A stretch of DNA of 23,156 nt, from contig MNCI01036289.1 of the NCBI GenBank assembly GCA_015680685.1, forward strand, positions 170,224-193,379, given 5' to 3'. Below, piece after piece: positions 1-9,755 of this stretch (position 1 is its first letter; every line of letters starts with the position of its first letter). Below the pieces are notes generated by a model, which saw only the letters and a list, made by a program, of their open reading frames with translations, was not told where the DNA came from and did not search any database. This DNA comes from Gnetum montanum (lineage: Eukaryota; Streptophyta; Gnetopsida; Gnetales; Gnetaceae). The position numbers were made by a program, and so were the translations under genes.

Positions 1-188
1 GACTTCATTATAGTCAATCTCAGTCATAACTGACAAGTTTGGTTATATGGCAAACACCATCGCTAACACTGCAGGACCTCCCCTGATTCAGTTGGAACCA
101 TGGATCAAGACCCTTGACAAGCTTACATTCATGCAGGGGGTTGTCGATGACATGATCAGCTGTCTCAAATAGGTTGATCCAGAAGTGG

Positions 189-295
189 GTAAGTAGAGTG
201 GCTACACTAGGCTTTTAGCTTGCTACACTAGACTTCCTGAATTGCTAAACTTTGCTATGCCATTGTGACTGATGTACTTTTATGTGTGGTAACAG
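189..295 (+). other. Putative intron 1 (107 nt)
   Basis: The donor is GTAAGT at 189-194 and the acceptor is TGGTAACAG ending at 295. Removing it joins G188 to TC296-297 as one Val codon and links two frames that otherwise do not read through. A 107-nt AT-rich intron is a normal plant size. Confidence 0.5.
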
Positions 296-1116
296 TCTCT
301 CGCTTTAAGTGGGACCTGAAACGGGCAGTAAAGGTGGACGTCGTGCCTACATTTCCACCTGAAGTGACAGAGGTGTCTCATCGCATATACGATGAGGCTA
401 GCAAATGTGCGTTGCACTTGGCACACTCCCTGTGGGACTGTAGGCGCATGAATGAAGACCTGTGGAAATGGGTCGAAAGGCAAGAGAGGGAGATAGCTAA
501 TCTGACCACCGAGGTGGGAGACCTCTGTTCTTGAAACGAGTTCCTCCTGGTCCATGATAACTACGATGGTAGTTGGCGCACATCTATCATAGATTATGCA
601 AGATATTGGATGGCTATGTGATGCAACAATGAGGCCACCCAGGAGATAATTGAACAGCGGATGCAAATCGAGTTGTTGGCTCAGAAGAACCAAGACTAGA
701 AAGATTATAGCACTAGAGTTTACGAGTGGGGGAAGTCTCAAAAAAATCATAAGCACATGTATAAACTGGAACGTGCCACCTACCGCAAACTATACCGAGA
801 TTCTTCAATAAAGTTGTTTACTCATGAAGCATTCTTGGATGCTATTGGTGCTTCTGAAGCCTATAACGAGTTTATGCAACAAGTGACGGTCACTAAGTCA
901 CTTGAGTGAGAAGTGAACCTTCCCACAAGTGAGATCGCCACTGCCTCCTTTTCTCCAGGACCGCCAAGATGAACAGCCATTGAAAAGGAGAAAGCTACCG
1001 TAAATGCTAAACCAAGTGATAGGCACTGGGAAGATATCACAGAGGAGGAGGTCTACCACCACCTTGGGCTTGGACTATAATGCATACCCTTTGATACAAA
1101 TGCAGGGATGTCTCAG

Positions 1117-1209
1117 GTCAGTCACTTTCTACAATGCAATAATTTATGCTTTTCTAGCTTTTACGTGTAACTCTAGCTGACTGCTTTGTTTCTACGATGT
1201 AGGTTCTAG
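1117..1209 (+). other. Putative intron 2 (93 nt)
   Basis: The donor is CAG|GTCAGT at 1114-1122. Two acceptors are possible: TGTAG at 1202 or TTCTAG at 1209. Only the 1209 acceptor keeps the downstream acidic frame open to 1314; the 1202 acceptor gives a stop at 1242-1244. A pyrimidine-rich stretch (CTGCTTTGTTTCTACG) precedes both. Confidence 0.45.
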
Positions 1210-1492
1210 ATGAGGAAGCAGGGGCCCATAGAGGGCGAAAATGATGATGCTGTAGAAGATGGGGTAGAAGAAAATGATGCAAGGGAAGGTGACCTGAGGG
1301 ATGATGACGCATGACAACAGGGCTTTTGATCTTTGTATTTTCAATTTTTTTTTTGTATTTTTGGCAAACTATTTCAAACATTGCTTAAGTGCAAACATTG
1401 AATGGAAAGATAAATTATGACAAGAACAGTGTTATTTGTTTCATGGGTTATCTATGTGAACTATTTTATGTTTTCTTTTTGCCTTTTCATCT

Positions 1493-1826
1493 TAGTTTTA
1501 GGCCATTTCGGGCCATGGCTAGTTTTAGACCATTTTGGGCCATAGTGTGACATAGTTTTAGGTTGTTTCAAGTCATGGCTAGTTTTAAGCCATTTTGGGC
1601 CATGGGATAATAGCGTAGTTTTAGGCCATTTCGGTCCATGGCTAGTTTTAGGCCATTTTGGGCCATGGTGTTGGTATAGTTTTAGGCCATTTTGGGCCAT
1701 GCGTAGTTTTGGGCCATTCCGAGCCATGGGGAAGTATAGTTTTAGGCCATTTCGGGCCATGTGTCGTTTTAGGCTGTTTCAAGCCATGTTTTTGTAGCAT
1801 AGTTTTAGGCCATTTAGGGCCGTGGC
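1493..1826. repeat. Minisatellite with GGCC hairpin core, alternating 27 and 33-36 bp units
   Basis: Eleven units each start with TAGTTTTAGGCC or a near variant and carry an imperfect inverted repeat GGCC-N5-GGGCC. Unit lengths alternate between 27 bp (ending CTAG or CGTAG) and 33-36 bp (with an extra segment before ATAG), giving a dimer of about 60-63 bp. The array begins 140 bp past the protease stop on the minus strand. The open frames across it, which read as repeats of MARNGLKLY-like and VLGHFGPC-like peptides, are by-products of the repeat and not genes. Confidence 0.9.
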
Positions 1827-1967
1827 ATAAACAGAAGACATGTTAATAGTTAAATAGTAAATTGGTGTTACCCGGCATAGATGGATGAAGGCAAAATAAA
1901 AAATATGGTAAATGCACAAAGGATGTCAACTGGGCAGGAAGCAACGGGGTTGCTACATTATACGTAA
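1827..1967. other. Short spacer between array and protease end
   Basis: This is AT-rich sequence between the minisatellite and the stop codon that ends the protease segment. I see no feature in it. Confidence 0.5.
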
Positions 1968-2813
1968 CTACTTCCTAACCCATCGTGGATTGGGTGAGGC
2001 AGAAGGTCGAGCCGCTCTACCATAGCATTCATTTATATTGTTGTCCTCCACTTGGAAGGGCAACTCGGCCCACGCATTTTCATTTTTCGAGCTAGTGCAT
2101 TGGGCTGGCTTCTTTGCTAAGTAGTGAGTGTTGGTAGAGACAGGCACCTCATTCTTAGAGGTGATAACCTCTAAACCCTGCTCCATGTCCACATTATTTA
2201 TAACTTGGGTTACCACCTCATTGCCATGGATTACCACCTCCCTACCTACAAAGCGTAGATGAATCTCCTGATGTATGGACGAAAAGATTGTCTTGAGTTG
2301 TGCTAACCATGACCTCCCCAAGATCAGGTTAAACCCATGCATCTCTTCGACAATGATGAACGTTGCATTTATGGGGAACTGGTCCCCTACCACAAAGTCA
2401 ATGTGGACCGTTCCTTTCACCACAACCCGTGCCCCAGTGAACAACTTTAAGCACGACGTTGTCGTGGGTCTAATCTAGTCGACCAAACCTAGCTTATCTA
2501 CAATAGGGAATGGGAAGACATTTGTAGCAGCCCCATCATCAATGTGTACCCTTCAGATCTTATGTTGGCTGACCCAAATTGTGATGAAAAGAGGTGTTGT
2601 GGTTACTTGACCCTTTTCAGAGTCCTCCCTAATGGAATCATGACAAAAAGTAAGTTGGGATGGCTTTGGTTCTACAAGCATAGAAGGAAGCATGACCGAG
2701 TGTATCGTTTTTTCTTCTGCTAGCATGTTCTCATCAACTAGAATTGTCGTTAACATGTGAACCAAAGCTTCACGGTGTGTAGTAGAAGTCATAATCAGGT
2801 CATACAGGCTCAA
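1968..2813 (-). pseudogene. Tat-type Ty3/gypsy aspartic protease (C-terminal part of gag-pro)
   Basis: The retropepsin would cleave the Gag-Pol polyprotein. The catalytic motif IDDGAATN lies at about 2520-2545 (DDG at 2532-2540), so the active Asp is kept. About 90 residues later comes the conserved LILGRSWL motif, followed by a beta-strand-rich end. The frame is the same as that of the capsid part of gag upstream. At least two stops interrupt it: a TGA just before the catalytic motif (after SQHKI) and a TAG after KLGLVD. The segment ends at a stop at 1968-1970, followed by the minisatellite instead of reverse transcriptase. Tat and Ogre elements are known to have a break or intron between protease and RT, which may explain this end; a deletion of pol is the alternative. 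Confidence 0.8.
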
Positions 2814-3104
2814 TGATGTGTTTTTCTACTTCAAATCCTACTTGACCTGAGTAAGAGCATTTAACAAGTCAGGGTCACACTCCTATCTACCACCTTTCTC
2901 CTCTCCCATTTGTCCTAGGAGACAAATTTCCTGAGGGATAGTGTTGGGTCTAGGATCAAGCCCTTTCAGGTGAGGTGGCGATGACCATGCACACGTAGCA
3001 ACGTCATCTTTCAGCAATCAGGATGTAGATGCAAAGGGTGAGGGCATAAGCTTGGAAGTACCTGGGGTGGTACGTTCTATTGATGCCTCACCTGTTAAAC
3101 ATTC

Positions 3105-5764
3105 TCCTCATTTCTTTGGATGAGGAGATTGTTGTGCTATGTTATGTGTGGTGGGCATGGTTGAATGACTCAGTCCCCTGATGACAAACGGTGCTAATAG
3201 TGTTAATGGACATGACATAGGTGTGGTTTTGCTAATAGGTGGTGTAGGGGTAGATGTCTTGGGAGGGACTCTCAAGACAAACAGTTTCCACGAAGTTTGC
3301 TTAGCCGATGGTGGTGTTGGTGCACTACGTTGAGGCACACGAACCACAAACGGCTGCTGGGGCGGTCTAGGATTATTGTCAATGTCGATGGTGTTGATGA
3401 TGTAACCAGCGTTGCTGGTGTTAAGAGGATCTGTGTAAACATGCAAAGATTGATTTTCGGGATGCACTGGGTTGCTTTCGTCAAGAACCAGTTTCCCTTG
3501 ATCAATCATTCTTTGGATGTCATCTTTTAATGCCATGCAGTAATCAGTATCGTGACCACACTATTGATGGTAGTCACAGAACTGCTCCAGTCTAAAATTC
3601 TTAGGAACTAGCAGCTCATTGGGCAAGGCCAAGGAGGGGTTCCTACGAAGTTTGCAGTACCATTGATTTTTTTTGATTCCCTCCTCTAACATCCTCTTGT
3701 GTTAGATATACCTTGCTACTAGCAATTGCTTCAGAAGTTCTGAAGGCTTGACAGCCAACGAGGTATACTTTCAACAATCTTTTTGTTCAAATTTTGATTT
3801 CGACAGTGTGGATGCTTCGAGTGCAGATGTGAAAGGTTGAGGTGCATTTCCCTACTTGGGCATGGGGTTAGGTGCCGGTGCAGCCACCTTCTTGTTGTTT
3901 TTGTTGTTGTTGGTGGGCTTGGCCTCATTTGCAACAGCAACTACTATAGCTGTTGTAGCTTTTCCCTTATCCTTCTTTGCGAACGTGTTTTTGTATGCAA
4001 CATAAGCTGTGTTTTTGCTTGCCTCAGCTGCATCTTGTATGCTCTTAGTTTGGGCGAAAGCTTGACTAAGAGTCCGGGGAGCGAGATAGTACAACTTAGA
4101 CTTGATGAAGTCATTCACTGCATCCTTAAATACCACTAGCAAATGGGCCTCCACGTTGGGCTTGCAGATCTCGTTAAGGGTAGCACTCCACCGCTGGATG
4201 AACTTCTAGACTAGCTCTAGTGGATCTTACTTCACACTCATTAGCTGATACAATGTAACTTCCGGTCTCAAGTTTTACTTGAAATGCATTACAAACTGGC
4301 TCAAGGACTTCTCTAGGGTTGAGATGGTGGAGCGTGGAAGTGCATAGTACCAGTCCAAGGCTTTTCCCATCAGAGACATGGCAAAGACATGGATGATTGT
4401 ATGCAACCATTATTGCAAAAGAAGAGACTCAAATCTGAAAGTGAAAAGATGCATGTTGGGATCACCCTCCCCGTTGTATTTCTTGAAATGGGGGAGTGAC
4501 ATCCTTAGGGGTAAAGTTAGCGTGGGAACTGCTGGACTAATGGGATCATCCTAGTAGAAGTCCATGACTTGTGCCGTTCAGATATGATAGCCTTGAGGTG
4601 TTTAATTTCCTCAGTAAGGGTTTAGATAAGCTGTAAAGCTTGATCAAGACTTGGGGATGATGCAGACGATTAGGGAGCTGCTTGGGTAGCTCCCATCTAT
4701 GGTGTGGCAGGGGTAGCAACCTTACCCATAGGCGGTGTCGTTTGGGTGGCCCCTATAAAGGGTGCTGCTTGCACTTTCCAGCACCTGGTAGGTGGTGGCA
4801 TGGGAGAAGCAGCTACTAGTTGTGCTATAGGGTAGGCTGCTTGTGTGGTCAGTGGAATAGGCTATGGTCCTGCACTCGGTTGTACTGTCTGCGGGACCTG
4901 GTAGGTTTGATGATGAGCGTAGTGAGACATTTGTGATAGTTGTGGAACAAAAGGAGAGGCAAATGGGATCCACCATGTGGATCGGCCTAGGCCTGCCGTT
5001 GATGATGGGACTGGTGTAAACATAGAGACGAAGGCAGAAACTGCATGCAATTGTGAAGTAAGTATAGTATGGACATAGGGTAGAGTAGCCGTGATAGGTG
5101 TCTGATATGATGCATGAATGGACTAGGGAACAATCTGTGGAGGGGTAGTGGCTGAGAATGAGACAGTTGAGTAGACGTGTTGATACGCCAATGACATGAC
5201 ATGGCTACTCATAGCTAATGTAATCGTGGATTACGACGGCATGGATGTGATCATGAAGGGAGCAGCGGTAGAGAGCAAATTTGTCCAGAAAGACGGGATG
5301 GGAGGAATGGTGACAGGGTTGATTTGATCCCCATCCTTGGACAAGGAATCCAATTCCTCTTGCCCATCTTGGAAAGCCTCATCATGGTGATACACCATGT
5401 CTCATGGCTCCCTAGACCTAGTGACCACTACCAGCTGATCTATGAGCCACTGATGCATTTGGGTCAAAGGAATAGAAATGCCAGGAGTGGGAACAAATTC
5501 CTTCCCATTGCAGTAGGCAAACTCGAAGCTGTGTTTGTCTTCGAGTTCTTGAGCATCTAAGGGCAGACTTGCCTGCACCTTAGGGCAGAGAAAGTTATAT
5601 TATTTTTGTTGCTAGTTTAAGCCCTCGAGTGTCCTATTTTGGATCCTGAGGGATCTACGTGGCTCCAACACTGGGCTTGGCAGCTGCTCGGCACTTGTGA
5701 TGCCTTGAACCAAAAGGGGAACCTCAATGTTAGAGGTGGTAGCTACTGTGCTTGAGGAAATCAT
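3105..5764 (-). pseudogene. Tat-type Ty3/gypsy gag polyprotein (decayed)
   Basis: Gag forms the capsid and packages element RNA. The start is taken as ATG at 5764-5762, about 220 nt after the primer-binding-like site. The N-terminal part (5764 to about 4600) is rich in Pro, Ser, Thr and Gln with a short helical stretch (LTEEIKHLKAIISE). A one-base frame change at about 4540-4620 leads into the capsid domain, which has FKKYNGEGDPNMHLFTF, MGKALDWYYALP and KFIQRWS and is typical of the retrotransposon gag family. A basic linker (FAKKDKGKATT, NNNKNNKK) precedes the zinc-knuckle-like motif around 3540-3590 (CDYHQ, a stop, CGHDTDYC) and MALKDDIQRMIDQGKL. From about 4560 down, one frame continues into protease. 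About ten in-frame stops are present, mostly at positions where Gln is expected. Confidence 0.85.
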
Positions 5765-5986
5765 TGTCTTAAGGCCAAAAATAGTTTGCAAATGAGCAAA
5801 ACAAGGGGATCAAAAGGAAATTAGAGGCTTTCTATCTTGCGAGATTCCAAAGGAACTGTCGAAACTACTGATCTGCATCACATGATGCATAAACAACCAC
5901 TAAAGGATGTCACGTTTATAGTAGTGTGTGATGGGGTACAGAATGCGTGCAAGACTACCGTGAAACACAGAAAAGGCACCAAAAGG
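5765..5986 (-). other. Untranslated leader of the left Tat element
   Basis: About 220 bp lie between the primer-binding-like site and the gag ATG. I see no further motif. The length and position fit the 5' leader of an LTR retrotransposon. Confidence 0.5.
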
Positions 5987-6003
5987 CCCTCCTTCTAGTG
6001 CCA
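5987..6003 (-). promoter_or_regulatory. Primer-binding-site-like motif
   Basis: On the minus strand this reads TGGCACTAGAAGGAGGG, six bases inside the CA end of the LTR. TGG plus a tRNA 3'-end complement at this spot is the expected start point of minus-strand DNA synthesis. Similar TGGCGCTAGAAGG-type sites are familiar in plant Tat elements; I cannot name the priming tRNA with certainty. Confidence 0.65.
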
Positions 6004-6304
6004 AAAAATTGTAACGACACAAAACGTCGGTAGTTGTAGACACCAAGAGGTTATCGGGTGAACAGTCTTAACCCCAGATCCGTGCGAGGTCCGTGCTGGA
6101 TTAAAAATGGAAATGGGATGCCTTGAACGATCTAGTTGATCAGACAGGGACTTAATCAGTATCACTTAACCTTTCGTAAACATTATTTTAAGTGCAATAC
6201 ACGTGAAATCTAACTGATATTCAATAAATGCAATAACGGAGAAAATGATGCAAAACAAGGATGAAAATAAAGAAGTAAAGGAGTAACTAGGATAAGAAAA
6301 TGCA

Positions 6305-6345
6305 CCACCGCAAAGTCGTGGGTTCGATTCTCTTCTCTACTTGGA
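6305..6345 (+). other. tRNA T-arm-like (B-box-like) motif inside the LTR
   Basis: GTCGTGGGTTCGATTCTC resembles the RNA polymerase III B box (GGTTCGANNCC). I see no convincing A box or cloverleaf upstream, so this is not called a tRNA. It may be a SINE scrap or chance. Confidence 0.25.
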
Positions 6346-6645
6346 AATGTATAACAAGTGGTACAATGCTAGAGGGGCACAAGGAGTCTAGGAATGACCA
6401 GAATGTTCAAATGCCTCAACTATGTTTTTGATTACAAGCTTAAGAGCCAACAGTACAAAGTGCCAACAAGCAAAAGGCTAATGCCAAGTGCCAATGCTAA
6501 AAATGCCAACTTCTACGTATTGCTAAAATGCCAACTAATGCCAACAATGCTCAAAATTTGCCAATCCTGCTCAAATTTTCTAACCAATTTTTTTTGCTAA
6601 CTCTACTCTAAGTTTTTCCAACCCTTTGAGCATTTCTCATCGAGA

Positions 6646-6653
6646 TATTTATA
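6646..6653 (-). promoter_or_regulatory. TATA box of LTR promoter
   Basis: CCCTATAAATATC on the minus strand is a near-perfect plant TATA box, placed to start transcription near 6615-6620 and read into the gag leader. It sets the likely U3/R boundary. Confidence 0.7.
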
Positions 6654-6688
6654 GGGCTAGGAACATGCGAGAAATGCAGCTTGGATGG

Positions 6689-6694
6689 CACGTG
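6689..6694. promoter_or_regulatory. G-box / ABRE-like element
   Basis: GGCACGTGTCC holds the palindromic core CACGTG and the ABRE form ACGTGTC. It sits about 36 bp upstream of the TATA box in the LTR promoter, a usual place for bZIP or bHLH binding sites. Function is inferred from sequence only. Confidence 0.5.
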
Positions 6695-6716
6695 TCCTAG
6701 ACCTACAAGATGCTGA

Positions 6717-6739
6717 CATGTCCATGCTACATGGACATG
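6717..6739. repeat. Perfect 10-bp palindrome with 3-nt loop
   Basis: CATGTCCATG, loop CTA, CATGGACATG. The arms match perfectly despite heavy decay around them, and it lies about 65-85 bp upstream of the TATA box in U3. It could be a dimer-binding operator or a hairpin. Confidence 0.7.
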
Positions 6740-6844
6740 CAGAGCTTATTGATGAGCGTGCCATGCTACAATCACGCTATCGAAATTGGAGATGCTGGAA
6801 TCAGATACGCCAAAAATGTAGACGAGGAATGAGGCATAGCGAGC

Positions 6845-7504
6845 CACCCGCTACGTTGTGCTACGCTATGTAGCGTAGTATGTCGACATAGCATAGTGAC
6901 TTGCTACACTATGTAGCGTAGCATAGCGTAGCCACCAGTTTGAAAAAGCAGTTTGTGTTAACCCTTAAAGTGTCCTCCTTTGGCTTTGCATCTTTCCTAT
7001 GCTATACTATGCTACATAGCATAGCATAGCATAGTAGCAAAATTCATCTGCGACTTGTGTTGAAGTTGCAAATGCTTTCTTGAAGCTTAATTGTGCTAAC
7101 ATCTACAACTTTTGTCCTTCGCAAAGAGGGAGCCCTTGAATTTGCTACACTTGCATTTTAGACACCTTTTGCTATTTTTTGCATTTTCGCTACGCTGTGC
7201 TACGTTGCGTAGCGTAGCATAGCGTAGCATCTACTATAGCCTACTTTTTGCTTAATTCACCTTTTTCTAGTAAGAAACTTTTGCTAGAGGACTTGAAGTT
7301 GAACGAGGCAACTAGTTTTAAAGGCCAGAGTGCTTGTCGAGTGTAATTGAAATCACTAAGGAAGCTGAGCCTTTCTATCTTTCCTTTCCTATGCTACTTA
7401 GCGTAGCATAGTGTAGTACTTTGTCCTACAATAGTTTACAGTTGATTGCCTGAACAACTGTCTTCCAAGGCCTGATACGCCACATAGCGTAGCGTAGCGT
7501 AGCA
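6845..7504. repeat. Five clusters of TAGCGTAGC/GCTACGCTA hairpin repeats in U3
   Basis: Clusters at about 6848-6932, 6997-7040, 7188-7238, 7388-7418 and 7476-7504 are built from GCTACGCTATG and TAGCGTAGCATAGC words in both orientations. Within several clusters the two orientations face each other, giving imperfect palindromes. Non-repetitive sequence separates them by about 60-200 bp. Confidence 0.8.
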
Positions 7505-7797
7505 AACTTCTTGACTAGAAAACTTGTCAAACTGTTTCATGCATCCTGATCATCGCCAACAACTCTACGCATGGTTTCTAAGTAGGCTGTGAGCCAGATG
7601 AATGGTCTAGTTGGGCAGGCTCGAAAGTCCGTCAGGCCTGTTAGCTATGGAGATAGAAAATTTGCCAAACTAGACAATTCCAACTTAGAGCATTCATTTT
7701 CTGCTAAGTAGCCATAACGCTACACTTGTGGAAATCCCTTACTTGAATTACAAGACCCTAGTAAAGCAAGAGGGTCTTGAAATTTTAGGGTGTTTCA

Positions 7798-7811
7798 TTG
7801 GCCCCTCTTTG
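7798..7811 (-). promoter_or_regulatory. Polypurine tract of the right-hand Tat element
   Basis: The minus strand reads CAAAGAGGGGCCAA directly before the LTR start TGAAACACC. A purine run at this spot primes plus-strand DNA synthesis in LTR elements. It links this LTR to the pol segment upstream on the same strand. Confidence 0.6.
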
Positions 7812-7812
7812 T

Positions 7813-9170
7813 TGACGTCTGGAGGATGGACCCGAGAGACGTTGACAAAAAATACGAAACACTGCGAAAGGCAAGATGCCAACATTGCTCTTCAGTAATC
7901 GCCAAGATGTCTCTTAGCTATGCTTGAGAGTGTTGGATTAGTTGTGTAGGGAAAGAGGAAGGGTTGAACTTGGGGGGAGAAGGAGGTTCAAGAAAATGGT
8001 AAAGATGAGAGTTAGCAAGCTCCCTCGTCAGAGTGCTTGTGCGGGAGTTTTTTGCATGGTTATCTTTGCTTTTCCTGACCTTCAACCTCTCACTTAGAGG
8101 AGGTCACTGCAAAATAGCTGATGGACCTTTTTTTTAGACATGATTATTTTTTGCGCGAGCTTTTGCTCTTTTACGCTTTTCTTTTATCGTTTTGCTATTT
8201 ACATATGCAAACAACCTTGTCCCAGGACAGGTGTTTCTTTTCTAGGATGAGTTGTATTACATCCACTTGGGGCTTTAACTTGCCTACAGATGTTTCCCAT
8301 GCGACGAGTTGTGTTACACGCGTCATGGACTTTGAGGTTGAGCATATGGGAGGACTTTACAAGCATCAAGAAGAAATTCGTAAAATAGAGGTGTGACAGG
8401 GAAAATTGCAGGTACTAGAAATGAGGTAAAGGAGGTAAAGGGAGAAGGTAAGATGTGCACTCCAAAGTAGCTAAGCTAATTAGGATGATCACCTTGGAAC
8501 GATGTAGTGTCCTGTCTTTGCGGTGAAACACACCTCTGACCGACACCCCTCTAGTACGTATCCTACAAACACAACAAAGAGCAAACCAAAAGAACAGCCA
8601 TGATGCAAAATGAAGGCAGAGGTCTTGTTGGCTTTGGACGCTACTGGAGAAACTAATGCTATTGCTGAGCCATGTGACATCCAAACTAGAAAGGCCAATA
8701 GTGGTTATTGCAGCATCAACATGGAGAAGTTGGCACTAAAGTAGCTAGGAATTGCAGTGATGCGAGTGCTCAAGAATCCCCGTGCAAGGCAAACAGCATG
8801 CAGTTTAGCTGTGAGATTGGCTACCTAACAACTAAACTCCTTTTGAGCTTGGACGATGGTGGGGGCTGGAGGATAACAATATTGTGGCTGGGCCACAATG
8901 CTGCTAGGACTCCAGCAGTAGATGCTAACCAGGGAAGCTACTGCAAGGGCGATAGCTGTGGTTGTGATAGGTCCGAAGGGTTAGCATGATGTCATATGAC
9001 ATCTCCAAAGGATCAGCAAGATTCCAGGGGCAATGGCATTACACATATTCCTAAGGGTGTTCTCTTAGCATCGTGAACTAAATTTGGGAACTACAATGTC
9101 CCATCCCATGTTGGCAGTATGCACGCTCGCTTGTTTGATGGGTCATGGATGCACACTGGGGACGTGCCGC
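7813..9170. other. 3' region of the right Tat element, no recognised gene
   Basis: About 1.36 kb lie between the polypurine tract and the array that follows integrase. The plus strand holds short open stretches (8121-8396 with a helical end KHQEEIRKIEV; 8708-8989, 93 codons, Cys-rich end CKGDSCGCDRSEG) but none matches a family I know, and stops in neighbouring frames make a continuous gene uncertain. By position it corresponds to the extra-ORF/3' UTR zone of Tat elements. It shows no obvious sequence match to the spliced gene at 1-1314. Confidence 0.4.
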
Positions 9171-9740
9171 GAACCCATTTTAAGGTCCTGGTAGACTATC
9201 TGTGCTGATTTAAGGTCCCAACAGACCACTGTGCTAGTTTAAGATCCTAGCATACCACTGTGCTAGTTTAAGGTCCTAGCAGACTGTTGCGCTAGTTTAA
9301 GGTCCCAGTAAACCGCTGTGCTAGTTTAAGGTCCTAGCAGACCGTTGCACTGGTTTAAGATCCCAACAGACCTCTGTCCTAGTTTATCATCGTAGCAGAT
9401 GGTGGATTGGCCAGTTTAACATTGTAGTGGACATGCTTTGCCGGTTTTAAGTCATGGCGAACAGTCTGTGCTAGTTTATAGTCATAGCAGACTATTTGTG
9501 CCAATTTTACATCATAGCAGACGACTTGTGCCAGTTTTACATCGTAGCAAACCTCTGTCCTAGTTTATCATCGTAGAAGATGGTGGATTGGCCAGTTTAA
9601 CATCGTAGTGGACATGCTTTGCCAGTTTTAAGTCATGGCGAACAGTCTATGCTAGTTTATAGTCATAGCAGACTATTTGTGCCAGTTTTACATCATAGCA
9701 GATGACCTGTGCTAGTTTTAAATCGTAGCAGACATCTGCT
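9171..9740. repeat. Tandem array of 28-32 bp units with a 181-bp higher-order repeat
   Basis: About nineteen units begin CTAGTTTAAGGTCC, CAGTTTTACATC or similar and carry the half-palindrome GGTC-N5-GACC. The distal six units are nearer consensus TTTAAGGTCCTAGCAGACC. From 9371 a block of six units (about 181 bp) repeats at 9552 with roughly ten differences, so about 95 percent identity by eye. The array starts within about 20 bp of the pol stop codon, the place where Tat elements are known to grow tandem repeats in their 3' UTR. Confidence 0.9.
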
Positions 9741-9755
9741 TATCTTGCTCATGCA

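Larger units (their letters stand above)
47..1314 (+). pseudogene. Unrecognised three-exon gene, antisense to the retroelement (decayed)
   Basis: I do not recognise this protein. Proposed exons are up to 188, 296-1116 and 1210-1314; the true 5' end may lie before the window because the frame can continue upstream of the ATG at 47-49. Exon 1 joins exon 2 in phase 1 and exon 2 joins exon 3 in phase 0, and exon 3 ends in a very acidic tail (EGENDDAVEDGVEEND) before TGA at 1312-1314. Exon 2 is open for about 80 codons, then has six in-frame stops over the rest of its 274 codons, roughly half of what a random frame would have. It contains charged, helical, coiled-coil-like stretches such as ERQEREIANLTTEVGDL. 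It lies on the strand opposite the gag-protease segment, where Tat-lineage elements often carry extra (sometimes antisense) ORFs. It could equally be a captured or host gene. Confidence 0.5.
6010..7797 (-). mobile_element. LTR of Tat-lineage element (about 1.79 kb)
   Basis: On the minus strand the LTR runs from TGAAACACCC (7797) to GTTACA (6010), giving TG...CA ends. It is bounded by a polypurine tract on one side (7798-7811) and a primer-binding-like site on the other (5987-6003), so it can act as the 3' LTR of the pol segment at 9756-13224 and the 5' LTR of the gag-protease segment. It contains one TATA box (6646-6653), so U3 is about 1.15 kb and R-U5 about 0.6 kb. U3 carries five clusters of TAGCGTAGC-type hairpins. 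No second full LTR copy is visible in the window for comparison, so boundaries rest on the flanking motifs only. Confidence 0.7.

Noticed and set aside
280-756. 158-codon minus-strand frame overlapping the spliced gene
   Set aside because: It is a shadow of the plus-strand exon; no family match, and the plus strand has splice sites in phase.
1493-1826. CRISPR-like regular repeats
   Set aside because: Units are contiguous and variable, with no unique spacers and no cas genes, in a plant-type retroelement context.
1461-1846. Open frames on both strands with repeated peptides across the first minisatellite
   Set aside because: They are translations of the tandem repeat, with no domain and no fit to neighbouring frames.
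6305-6345. A tRNA gene
   Set aside because: Only a T-arm-like stretch is present; no acceptor, D or anticodon stems can be formed around it.
8415-8698. Two overlapping minus-strand frames of 69-89 codons with hydrophobic stretches
   Set aside because: They overlap each other in different frames, lack motifs, and lie in an unrecognised 3' region.
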